Positions 7,004 through 15,336 of a DNA stretch of 64,000 bases are shown piece by piece (the stretch's first letter is position 1; each line of letters begins with the position of its first letter). The position numbers were made by a program, and so were the translations under genes. The notes beneath the pieces were generated by a model that had not been told where the DNA came from, did not search any database, and saw only the letters and a list, made by a program, of their open reading frames with translations. The stretch is from Endobugula sp047619205 (lineage in GTDB: Bacteria; Pseudomonadota; Gammaproteobacteria; Pseudomonadales; Cellvibrionaceae), in assembly GCA_047619205.1 (NCBI GenBank), contig JBLHJR010000005.1, positions 1-64,000 of the forward strand. The letters are read 5' to 3'.

Positions 7004-9832
7004 TCAATCTTCCTCAAACTCAGAACTACTAAAACACAACACATTACAGTTCTCTTTAATTGTCCGCTGAAGAGATTCGTCAAAGCCATCCTTAGATTTT
7101 GCTTGAATCTCTACCGATATAGAAACTTCAACACCCAGTTTTGCAGTGAACTGTTGTACCACTTCATCAACAATGGTGGCGAAGTCCATTTTGGCTTTCA
7201 CAGGGTCTAGCTCAATGTTGCCGTAAAACTGTTTTTTTATGGCAGTTTGGATCGCTGGTGTAGGTGCTCCTCCAGGTACAGGCTGCGGTGGAGTTGCTGG
7301 TGAGCCGCCAGGCACAGAAGGTGGTACAGGGTTACCACCCGTTGGTTCTGTAGCAGGGGCTGGTTGCGGAACGGGTTTGGTTTTTTCTCGATACTCTGCT
7401 GCTGCATCCTTATCAATTAACACGCTGGCATCATCGAGTGTTGGTATGCCACCATTGCCAAAATGAAACCCTAAATAAGCATCGCCATCTTTACCTGATG
7501 CAAAGCCAAAAAAGTCTTCGCTATCCAAGCCTTGGCCAATGGCATTACGATACACTTGGTCGTTAATCAATCTCGGTAAATACAAATAGTGGCAAGTATC
7601 TTTATACACTTTTAAGCTATTAACATCTGGCACACCGTCTTTAAAATACCACTGAGCCAGTAAGTTTTTTAAATGAATGGGGGACCATTCAGAGGTTATC
7701 CATTCTTCTTCACGCAATCTATTTTCGATTTCTTGGATTAAATTCGTCGCGTTGGTTGAAACCGAAACAGTTTCCCAGTCGACTGTTTTGTCGGTCGCTT
7801 TTAACTGCAGTGGGCAAACAATCCACTTATAGGCTTCACGCACCAATTGTTGAAGATTACTCTCAGCCACTTTAGTACTTTTTTTCGCAAGATTTGCCTG
7901 AAAGAGATCGAGATTTAATTTACCTTCATCAATATCACTAACAATTTCACGCCAAGCTAAATAAGTACGACCCGCATCATTCAAACGGCCTACCACATCG
8001 GTATCGGCAGCGAAGAAAATTAAACGGTTACGCTTTTGGCGTGGTTGGTCGCCACGAAAGCTCAGTATTTTTTCGGCTGCCGATATCGCACTACTTCCAT
8101 CGGTTTTGGTATAGCCTTCGTTGGGGGCTAACACTACCAGTCTTGGGCCAGAACCATAGTCGTCTGGAACATCAACAGAATGGGTAAATACATGAACGCC
8201 TGCGAATATTGAGTTTCGGCTAAACACGCTGCTCACTCGGCGTTTTAACTCATCATTTAGCGCTAACTTATCAATATTTTGTTTTCTGCTTTCCATTTCA
8301 CGCCGCAAATTAGGCTTAGTGTCTAACCAAAAACGATCTTTATCTGAATACAGATAATGCAAACGATCACGCAGCCGTTTTAAGACATCTTCAAAAACAC
8401 CCACGGTTTGCCCAGGCTGAACGGAGCCGAGTAAAATTCTCTCAACTTGAATGCCTTTCACCACCTGGCCGCGAGCACTTGGCGCACTCCCCAAAAAAAC
8501 CGTACGCATGGCACGGTGTGCTGCTTGCACACCACCAAATCGCGTATCGTCACCATCAATGCGATGGGGCTCTGAACGATCGCCATCCACCTCGCGTTCA
8601 AGCACAGGCTCCCAACCTTGGGGCAAATAGTGAATGCTTTTGTTGCGAACCAAACTGTCATCTAGCGGGATCGAGCCCGGCATAATCAAGGCATCTTGAT
8701 TATTGTCGTTCCATAAGCGATGAATAATCACCGCCATATATTGGAGCACGCCTCGCGTACGCTGAAATTTATCCAACGTTGACCAATCTTCATAAAGACG
8801 ATCAAATATTTCGGGGTGAATGGGGTATGACGTACACATACGTTCGAAGTATTCATTCGATTGTGTTTCAAGCGGAAAGTATTGCGCATTCTGACGATAG
8901 TAATCACAAAATTGTCGGCTGATACCTTCAATTTGTGCGCGGTCACCAGCCGACTCAAACAAGCGTCTACGAACAATTTCAAACGCTTCTTCGGTAGCGA
9001 CAGGCTTCCAAACAGACTCCACCCTGCCAAAATGTTTTTCTAGCGCGACTAAGCTTTTCTGCCCAAAGGAATCCCCCACTTCGGTTTCGGATTCAGGCAG
9101 CGATGCCAGCAATATTGCATTAGGAACGGTTTTAAACGCCTCCGTTAGCGCTTGCACAAATTTAAGATTGGCCTCAAAGGTACCTGCATTCAGTTGCTTA
9201 CCGGGTTTTAAATCACTAAAAAATTTTTGCAGTTCATCTATCAGTACAACACAAGGAGCTGATTTCGTGAGTAGATCGGCCAATACATCCTTGCCGGGTG
9301 CCGTACCATCGCGATCACTGGCAGCAACCAGGTCATAACCTTCATCCCCCAAAAGCTGCCAAGCCATTTCCCCCCAAAGGGTATTAGCGCAAATGCTGCC
9401 ATGCTGTTTACCTTGGCTAACCGACAATGCAATACCATCGAGTACGGCGATATTGGCATTAGGTAATTCTGTTATCCCTGCCTGATCTAACAGTGGTGGA
9501 ATACCTTCTAGCTTGTCGGTACTCACCTTGCGAGTAGCTAAATGCAATACCGTTAACATGGTGTGGGTTTTACCCCCGCCGAATGCGGTTTGTAGCTGAA
9601 TCACCGGATCGCCACCTAAGCCTGCTAAGCGTTGCGCAACAGACATGAGTAATAAACGCATGCCTTCGGTAATGAAGGTGCGCGAAAAAAACTTCTCGGC
9701 ATCTTGGTATTCGGGCGCGGCCTTACCATTGGCTACCTGAGTAATGTCTGCAGCAAATTCAGACTGCTTAAAGGTGCCTTCTAATACGTCTTTATGGGGG
9801 CGCGCTATTTCACGCCAGGGTTTTAAGCTCAT
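7004..9832 (-). CDS. DUF499-family P-loop ATPase of the putative defence locus
   Basis: A 942-residue AAA+-like ATPase. The Walker A motif FGGGKT is at about residues 84-89 and the Walker B motif CVVLIDELQKF at 194-204. DUF499 proteins are large ATPases often found beside DUF1156 methyltransferases and SNF2 helicases in predicted defence islands; the mechanism is not known to me. A Pro/Gly/Thr-rich linker (about residues 815-857) separates the core from an 85-residue C-terminal domain. The ATG at 9832 is preferred over a TTG at 9838. It overlaps the stop of the preceding gene (TAATG) and has AGGAG upstream, so translation is likely coupled. It is the last gene of the locus. Confidence 0.82.
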   Translation of the reverse strand: MSLKPWREIARPHKDVLEGTFKQSEFAADITQVANGKAAPEYQDAEKFFSRTFITEGMRLLLMSVAQRLAGLGGDPVIQLQTAFGGGKTHTMLTVLHLATRKVSTDKLEGIPPLLDQAGITELPNANIAVLDGIALSVSQGKQHGSICANTLWGEMAWQLLGDEGYDLVAASDRDGTAPGKDVLADLLTKSAPCVVLIDELQKFFSDLKPGKQLNAGTFEANLKFVQALTEAFKTVPNAILLASLPESETEVGDSFGQKSLVALEKHFGRVESVWKPVATEEAFEIVRRRLFESAGDRAQIEGISRQFCDYYRQNAQYFPLETQSNEYFERMCTSYPIHPEIFDRLYEDWSTLDKFQRTRGVLQYMAVIIHRLWNDNNQDALIMPGSIPLDDSLVRNKSIHYLPQGWEPVLEREVDGDRSEPHRIDGDDTRFGGVQAAHRAMRTVFLGSAPSARGQVVKGIQVERILLGSVQPGQTVGVFEDVLKRLRDRLHYLYSDKDRFWLDTKPNLRREMESRKQNIDKLALNDELKRRVSSVFSRNSIFAGVHVFTHSVDVPDDYGSGPRLVVLAPNEGYTKTDGSSAISAAEKILSFRGDQPRQKRNRLIFFAADTDVVGRLNDAGRTYLAWREIVSDIDEGKLNLDLFQANLAKKSTKVAESNLQQLVREAYKWIVCPLQLKATDKTVDWETVSVSTNATNLIQEIENRLREEEWITSEWSPIHLKNLLAQWYFKDGVPDVNSLKVYKDTCHYLYLPRLINDQVYRNAIGQGLDSEDFFGFASGKDGDAYLGFHFGNGGIPTLDDASVLIDKDAAAEYREKTKPVPQPAPATEPTGGNPVPPSVPGGSPATPPQPVPGGAPTPAIQTAIKKQFYGNIELDPVKAKMDFATIVDEVVQQFTAKLGVEVSISVEIQAKSKDGFDESLQRTIKENCNVLCFSSSEFEED

Positions 9833-10398
9833 TAACAAGTCTCCTGATTCAAAATTTTAACAACCCCTGAGATAAAAGCATTAAAGCTGGTTGATAAATT
9901 GTGCTCTAGCGCCATATGTCTTCCAATTTCTCTGGATCCAAGAATTTGCTGGTAATTATTTTTGGTCAATTTTTTTAACTCTTGCTTTGGATTTTGTAGG
10001 CGATCTGGATTTCTAAATTTGCTGTTGCGTTGATGCTTGGCTACGCTGGTCATTCCGAGCCCTTTCTCAACCGCTTGCAAGTCACCCAGATACCATGATT
10101 CCAACTCGCGACAAACAATTCTTACCAGTGTGTTTGGTTTTCCAGATGTTTGGCATATTTTCACCAAACGCTGTTTTACAGTAATACAATCTGCGCTGTC
10201 CTGATCGCGCAACACGATAAAAAAGGCGTTTGGATCACACCAGTTACGTAGTCGTTTTCCCAGTTGTTTTTCGAGATCCTGCTTACCTTCAAAAGATATA
10301 CATTGAAAACGCACATCTTTATTTAGCATTCTGGGTAATAATCCCTCTAACATTTCTTTTGCAGACTGCTCTTCAAGAAAAAATACCAACTGAATCAT
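9832..10398 (-). CDS. DUF4276-family protein, Toprim-like, partner of the adjacent ATPase
   Basis: A 188-residue protein resembling the DUF4276 family. It has an acidic layout like a Toprim nuclease: Glu at 9-10 (FFLEEQS), a D-x-D at 65 and 67 (RDQDSAD) and Glu at 98-100 (CRELESW). Toprim domains bind metal through exactly this E / DxD / E set. The nuclease role is inference from these residues. It is sandwiched between the ATPase gene (4-bp overlap at 10395-10398) and the DUF499 gene (TAATG overlap). ATPase plus Toprim-like protein as neighbours recalls the two halves of OLD-family nucleases. Confidence 0.72.
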   Translation of the reverse strand: MIQLVFFLEEQSAKEMLEGLLPRMLNKDVRFQCISFEGKQDLEKQLGKRLRNWCDPNAFFIVLRDQDSADCITVKQRLVKICQTSGKPNTLVRIVCRELESWYLGDLQAVEKGLGMTSVAKHQRNSKFRNPDRLQNPKQELKKLTKNNYQQILGSREIGRHMALEHNLSTSFNAFISGVVKILNQETC

Positions 10399-11585
10399 CT
10401 TGGATCTGCTCCTTCAAAGAAGCCTTGCTTCCATAAATAACCCATCTGATCGCCATCGGCCATAAATGCAGCGATCTGTTCATTGTCGCGCGCGCGCTTG
10501 ATTTGCGTATAGCCCTGTTCTTTGATCAGCCAAAAAACCTCATCCAGTTCCACGGCATTGAGAAAATCAGGCGAGTGGGTAGAGACAAAAACCTGTCCAC
10601 CCTGAAGGGCATAATGCCGAAACTCTTCAGCAAGTTCAGGCTGTAATTTTGGGTATAACTGGTTTTCAGGTTCTTCAACACAAAGCAATGGGTGGGGGGC
10701 TGGGTCGTACAGTAATATCAAATAGGCGAACATCTTAATTGTGCCATCCGAGACATATTTATCGATAAAAGGATCGGTAAACGCACCATCCTGAAAACTC
10801 AACAATAAGCGGCCATCCTGTGTAGGAATGGGCTCGATATTGCTAATACCAGGTACGCGTCGTTTCATGATATCAACCACTTTATTAAAGATGTCTCGAT
10901 GGTTTTCATAGATATTTCTTGCCACCAACTGAAGGTTGTCACCCGTTACAGAAAGGTGTTCATCAAAGCCTGCCGCATCCTTGCTGCCTCTTGCCAAATT
11001 GATGTGGAAATCGGATACGTGCCAATTTTCAATGAGTATTCGGAATGCGCTAGCCGCTTTAAATCGTTCAAACTGCCCCAGCCCTTTGATTGCCAGCACA
11101 TCAATACCTATGGATTGCCCCTCCCTTTCAAGCTCCTCATCGGGCTTATCAAAGTCTTCTTCGTTGGTAATGGCGTAGCCGCTGCCCATCTCGAAATCCA
11201 AGAAATGATACGGTGAGCCGTAACGACCGCGCTTGTAGCGTAAAATTTCACGCGTAACAACAGGTCTATTGTCTTTCCTGCCAATTTTTACGATATAGGT
11301 GACTAGGCGATCTATGCTTGCAATCTCCATACGAAACTTAATTTCAATTTCAATTTTGGCATCGTTAGCAACGCCCCTACTGACAACCTCGGAAAAACCA
11401 CCGCGAACCTGCAAAGCTTGGCGAACATTGAACGTTAGGCAGTCTTTAAGAAAACCAAATGCGTCAAACAGTGTTGTTTTTCCTGTGCCATTAGCTCCCA
11501 CTATCACGCAGTAGCGAGGAATATCCTTCATTTCTGTGTTCTGGAAGCTTTTAAAGTTTTTTAATTTAATGGATTCAATATGCAT
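10395..11585 (-). CDS. AAA/ABC-type ATPase (OLD/SMC-like), partner of DUF4276
   Basis: A 396-residue ATPase. Walker A GANGTGKTT is at residues 30-38, the signature-like region VSDGTIKMFAYL near 280, Walker B LLCVEEPENQL near 300-310 and the switch His in STHSPDFLN at 335-343. This layout matches AAA_21/OLD-type ATPases that sense DNA ends or replication intermediates in defence systems such as OLD, Gabija and retron-linked ATPases. The gene starts 10 bp after the methyltransferase stop and overlaps the DUF4276 gene by 4 bp, so the three are probably one transcript. Confidence 0.85.
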   Translation of the reverse strand: MHIESIKLKNFKSFQNTEMKDIPRYCVIVGANGTGKTTLFDAFGFLKDCLTFNVRQALQVRGGFSEVVSRGVANDAKIEIEIKFRMEIASIDRLVTYIVKIGRKDNRPVVTREILRYKRGRYGSPYHFLDFEMGSGYAITNEEDFDKPDEELEREGQSIGIDVLAIKGLGQFERFKAASAFRILIENWHVSDFHINLARGSKDAAGFDEHLSVTGDNLQLVARNIYENHRDIFNKVVDIMKRRVPGISNIEPIPTQDGRLLLSFQDGAFTDPFIDKYVSDGTIKMFAYLILLYDPAPHPLLCVEEPENQLYPKLQPELAEEFRHYALQGGQVFVSTHSPDFLNAVELDEVFWLIKEQGYTQIKRARDNEQIAAFMADGDQMGYLWKQGFFEGADPR

Positions 11586-11594
11586 TCTTATCTC

Positions 11595-14537
11595 CTAAAA
11601 TCCCATGTCTGTCGTTTCGCCATAATATTTTTCACCCAGCTCATGGGAGGAAGATACAATGGCATGCCACGAGCCGATTAATTCATTGTAAGCTCTTGCT
11701 TCCTCGGCCCACTTTTTGCGTTCGCACAGTGTATATAAGTGGTAGGCCAATTGGCGGATGGGTTCGCCGCGCTCTGGCATTCTGGCCAACAGGCTGCCCG
11801 CTTCGCTTTCACCTTGTTGGTTTAGCACGCGAATCATTTGGTGGCAGGCTTCCCATATCGGTGTGCGGGTGTCGGTTTTTGGGTCCCAATCTTGTGGGTA
11901 TTCGCTCCATTTCAATAAGCGTACTTTGCCGCCCTCGGCTTCAATTACACCTGCATCGCGCACGCCATCCACAGAAGTGCCTTTGGCGCGTGCCAAGGTA
12001 TCCGCTTCACCAAACTGGCCTTCACCCCAACCGTATTGGCTAAACCAATCGTCACAAAACAGGGTGTCGGCATCAAAGTTGCCACTGTCAGGATTCAGGT
12101 AATCGGTAATGGCGCGGTTAATTAAGATCAGTGCATCGTGCACGCTCATTTTGCTGCCATCTTGGTTGAGCACGGCGGCGTATTTGGAATAGATCGCCAT
12201 GCCGGGGCCGATGGCTGCTTGAGCTAAATCCACCGGGGCGATGGGTGTGGCACCGGTTTCGCCGCCGATCATGGCTTCGAGTGCATCGGGCATTTGGTCG
12301 CGGAGTTCGCGTTGGAATTCACGGCGGGAAATGGATGCTGCTTCGATTTCGCGTTTTTTGCAGACTAGAACTACAGAAGAAGCTAGAGCATTGGTGCCAT
12401 TTCCAATGACGCGACCTTGTTTTTCAGTTCGCACAGGCCACGTGCCATCAATTGAAAAACCAGCGCTTATTACAGCCTCAAGAAATGTTTCCCAACCGGT
12501 ACTAGAGGTACTTCCTTCCTTGGTATCAGCTTGCTTAAATGCGTAATAGATTGTGACCGGAAAAGCAGGATGGCCTTTTTCTGCCATATTATGAATAGCC
12601 TGTGTCATACCACCAAGGAAAAAATTTTCCGCACTTTCCTTATTCCCGTGACGGTAAGGAGATGCAACTAATTCTTCAGTTTTCGGAACAGCTAAAGTTG
12701 AAAAAAGGTCGGGATATATTGATTTCAGTGCGCGACGCATCCACACGTAAAAAAAGTCAGATAGATCAGCGTAGCCGATATTATCGTAATAAGGCGGGTC
12801 GCTAGATATAACTTTGTTTTGGCTCACGCCTTGCGTAGCTGCGTCAGCTTGCTCCACATTTCCCGGGACACCTTGTCCTAGAGCAGTAAAACCCTTTACC
12901 ATTCTTTCAAAAAGATTGAAGTAACTTCCCGACGAACCAGAAAAAATATTGCATTCAGCAAAGTCCCAAGTCATTGGTATTGCTTGCCTAGCAAACACGC
13001 TTCTCATCTGGGTATTTGCAGAGTTCCAACCACAAATACTTGAACTGTGGTTTGCCACTTGCTCAACAATGAATGCGAGGTAAACTGCCAAGGCATCCCC
13101 ATAAGCCGTAGCACCTTCACCACCAGTATCAATACCCAATTCATCATTACTCATACCTGCAGCTTTCGCATCAGAAACAACCTTGTTTCGAGCTTCTTGA
13201 ACTAAGTCAGACAAACAAACCAATGCATTCAGTTGACGAGAAGTAAAAAGATCACCATAAGTTTCTAGACCGTAACTTATCGTCCAAAAATTACGAGGGT
13301 CATCTGGCAAACGCGTATTGGGCTTCCACTGAGGGGACGCTGAATCGGCGATTACCTGTTCTTCAGCAGTCGGCGATAAAAAAACTCGACCCCCCTTTCC
13401 TTCAGCGACCACAGCTAAAAGTCTGGTTCCCATGAAACCTAACTTACCTTGTTCCTTAATATAATTTCCTGTAATAGGAGTTCCAGAAAGTAAACAATTG
13501 AAGTTTGCACCACGCGCAGTTTTTGTACCAGCTTTCGATTCAGCTGGTGGTTTTCCAACCTTCACGTAGAAATTGTAAGAATCATTCTCAACAACAGGTT
13601 GAACATATACTTCTTTATTTTTTTTCCCAGATAGCACAAAGCTCGCAGCTAATGGCACATCAACATGGCTAAACGCAGGATTCGGACTTTTCACCGTACG
13701 CGCCCACAACCAAGCAATCACCGTCAACTCTTCCCCTGTATAAGGTTTTAAATCCGGCCGTTCGGCAATCATCTCATCAGTAATTTTGACTTTGGGGTAC
13801 AAATGCCCAATACGCTTAAAGGCTTCTTCACGCATCCAATGACCATAACGACGCACGTCTTCCGCTAAACCTTTGGCGCCACTCCAGTCTTCCAGCATAT
13901 CTTTGGTTGATTTCTTTTTGCTGGTTTTGTCTGATTCTGGCAGTGGCCCTACCGGCGCTTGGCCAGCAAACTTCGGTGGTATCTCGATCATGGCTTTATT
14001 GATCATCACTGCCACGGGATTTAAATCACTGGCGTAACTTTCTAGCCCCAAGCGCTGCGCTTCTAAAGGAATGGCACCACCACCGGCAAAGGGGTCGTGA
14101 AAGGCTGGTAGCTTTTCGGGGTTAAATAATTCTGCCGCTTGTGGGTGCTTGCGGTTTAAATGACAGGTTTCACACCAGCTTTCTTTAATGGCTTCGCGGG
14201 CGCGATTGAGCACGTCTTCGTTATTGGTGTTTTCCCACTTCACTAAATCGCGAATTATTTGAAACAGTTTTTCCCGTTTAATTTCTGCGTCTTTTTTATT
14301 GACGCCATACTTAAACCCACCGTCTTGTTGATAACCGGGGTCATTGACCATTTGCGCAAATATCACCGCACGCGCTGCCGCCAATGGACGACGCGCCCAC
14401 CATAAATGCAAGGTGCTTGGGTGGCCGTGGCGAATGGATTTTTCACGCGCTGCAGCGACGTTAATATCATCTAAGGGCAGCGCGACTTCGATGAGTTTTT
14501 TGGGGCTGTATATTTTAGTTGCTTTGGTATTACTCAT
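11595..14537 (-). CDS. DUF1156-domain DNA methyltransferase
   Basis: A 980-residue DNA methylase. The N-terminus carries the DUF1156 block (ARE.SIRHGHPSTLHLWWAR, residues 30-49). SAM-binding motif I, HDPFAGGGAIPLEA, lies at 147-160, and catalytic motif IV, SDPPYYDNIGY, near residue 585. DPPY marks an N6-adenine or N4-cytosine amino-methyltransferase. A zinc-like Cys pair (CETC) lies near residue 122. In a defence setting such an enzyme would mark host DNA so that the linked helicase and nuclease spare it. It is followed after 9 bp by the ATPase gene and preceded after 9 bp by the NYN gene. Confidence 0.87.
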   Translation of the reverse strand: MSNTKATKIYSPKKLIEVALPLDDINVAAAREKSIRHGHPSTLHLWWARRPLAAARAVIFAQMVNDPGYQQDGGFKYGVNKKDAEIKREKLFQIIRDLVKWENTNNEDVLNRAREAIKESWCETCHLNRKHPQAAELFNPEKLPAFHDPFAGGGAIPLEAQRLGLESYASDLNPVAVMINKAMIEIPPKFAGQAPVGPLPESDKTSKKKSTKDMLEDWSGAKGLAEDVRRYGHWMREEAFKRIGHLYPKVKITDEMIAERPDLKPYTGEELTVIAWLWARTVKSPNPAFSHVDVPLAASFVLSGKKNKEVYVQPVVENDSYNFYVKVGKPPAESKAGTKTARGANFNCLLSGTPITGNYIKEQGKLGFMGTRLLAVVAEGKGGRVFLSPTAEEQVIADSASPQWKPNTRLPDDPRNFWTISYGLETYGDLFTSRQLNALVCLSDLVQEARNKVVSDAKAAGMSNDELGIDTGGEGATAYGDALAVYLAFIVEQVANHSSSICGWNSANTQMRSVFARQAIPMTWDFAECNIFSGSSGSYFNLFERMVKGFTALGQGVPGNVEQADAATQGVSQNKVISSDPPYYDNIGYADLSDFFYVWMRRALKSIYPDLFSTLAVPKTEELVASPYRHGNKESAENFFLGGMTQAIHNMAEKGHPAFPVTIYYAFKQADTKEGSTSSTGWETFLEAVISAGFSIDGTWPVRTEKQGRVIGNGTNALASSVVLVCKKREIEAASISRREFQRELRDQMPDALEAMIGGETGATPIAPVDLAQAAIGPGMAIYSKYAAVLNQDGSKMSVHDALILINRAITDYLNPDSGNFDADTLFCDDWFSQYGWGEGQFGEADTLARAKGTSVDGVRDAGVIEAEGGKVRLLKWSEYPQDWDPKTDTRTPIWEACHQMIRVLNQQGESEAGSLLARMPERGEPIRQLAYHLYTLCERKKWAEEARAYNELIGSWHAIVSSSHELGEKYYGETTDMGF

Positions 14538-14546
14538 AAAAGTCTC

Positions 14547-15176
14547 TTAGTACCACTGCGAAGGGCGATGGAGTGTGTGCCCCGTTGTTGTAGTAATAGT
14601 ATTTGGTAGTCGGTTTTGACGAAGCTTGGCTTCGCCGATAGTAAAGCTGGCTGTGGCTGTTGTTTTTAGTTGATGTGAGCTTCTGCCTGGCGGAAAAGCC
14701 ACAATAATACGTTTGCTGGGAAAGCGTTCCAATACCATTTTTATGGGTGTGGTGAGGTCGCTGTCACCAGAAATAACCAGTGCCGTGTCAAACCTATTTT
14801 CATAGGCGTCGGTGAGTAACTGTGCGGCAATATTCACGTCGGTCATTTTTTCTTCATGGGTTGTCCATTGCGCACCGCAGCTTTTGCAGGTTTTTGTCTT
14901 TTGTAAATAGTGACCGTAATGGCTGGTTTGATCAGTAAGTGTGTCCAGTGCATCTAACCAAAGGGATTGCCTTTTTGTATCTTGGCTATTGCCCCCTGAA
15001 TTACGGATACGCGCGGTAAAATAGTGACAATGCTGTAAGGCTTGATCATCTTTGAGTAAGGACGCTGACATGGCGACTAAATCTAGCCAATAGTACTTTT
15101 TCCAACCTTTGGACTTAAGCCCGAAATAAAGATTGAATCCATCGATGTAACTGATGACTCGAGTAGGCGCGCTCAT
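14547..15176 (-). CDS. NYN-domain (PIN-like) putative ribonuclease with a Cys pair
   Basis: A 209-residue LabA/DUF88-like NYN protein. The acidic active-site set is visible: D12 in YIDGFNLY, D113 in MTDVNIA, and D138 and D140 in VISGDSDLTTPI. NYN domains are PIN-fold nucleases, usually acting on RNA. An inserted CKSC (97-100) followed by H107 could bind zinc. It lies between the helicase and methyltransferase genes, 9 bp from the latter. A NYN gene is not part of any classical restriction-modification set I know, so it may add an RNA-degrading or abortive step (inference). Confidence 0.8.
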   Translation of the reverse strand: MSAPTRVISYIDGFNLYFGLKSKGWKKYYWLDLVAMSASLLKDDQALQHCHYFTARIRNSGGNSQDTKRQSLWLDALDTLTDQTSHYGHYLQKTKTCKSCGAQWTTHEEKMTDVNIAAQLLTDAYENRFDTALVISGDSDLTTPIKMVLERFPSKRIIVAFPPGRSSHQLKTTATASFTIGEAKLRQNRLPNTITTTTGHTLHRPSQWY

Positions 15177-15242
15177 CTTTCGTCACCCAAAAATCGCTTG
15201 ACTAACGCTATAACGATGCCTATAGTTAGGTGTATTAACCCC

Positions 15243-15295
15243 GCCGAAGAGAGTATCTTCGGCCCGACGCCTCCTTCTTGGGGGCGTTTCTTTTT
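15243..15295. other. Two hairpins between the helicase and NYN genes
   Basis: The 160-bp gap between the helicase stop (15337) and the NYN start (15176) holds two stems. One is a perfect 8-bp stem, GCCGAAGA/TCTTCGGC, at 15243-15263. The other is a GC-rich stem, ACGCC/GGCGT, at 15267-15287, followed on the plus strand by TTTCTTTTT, an intrinsic-terminator shape for plus-strand transcripts. On the minus strand they could lower read-through or protect an RNA end, separating helicase expression from the downstream genes. Confidence 0.5.
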
Positions 15296-15336
15296 CTGCA
15301 TTAGCCAAATCTGCACATTTAAAATCCCTTTATTTT

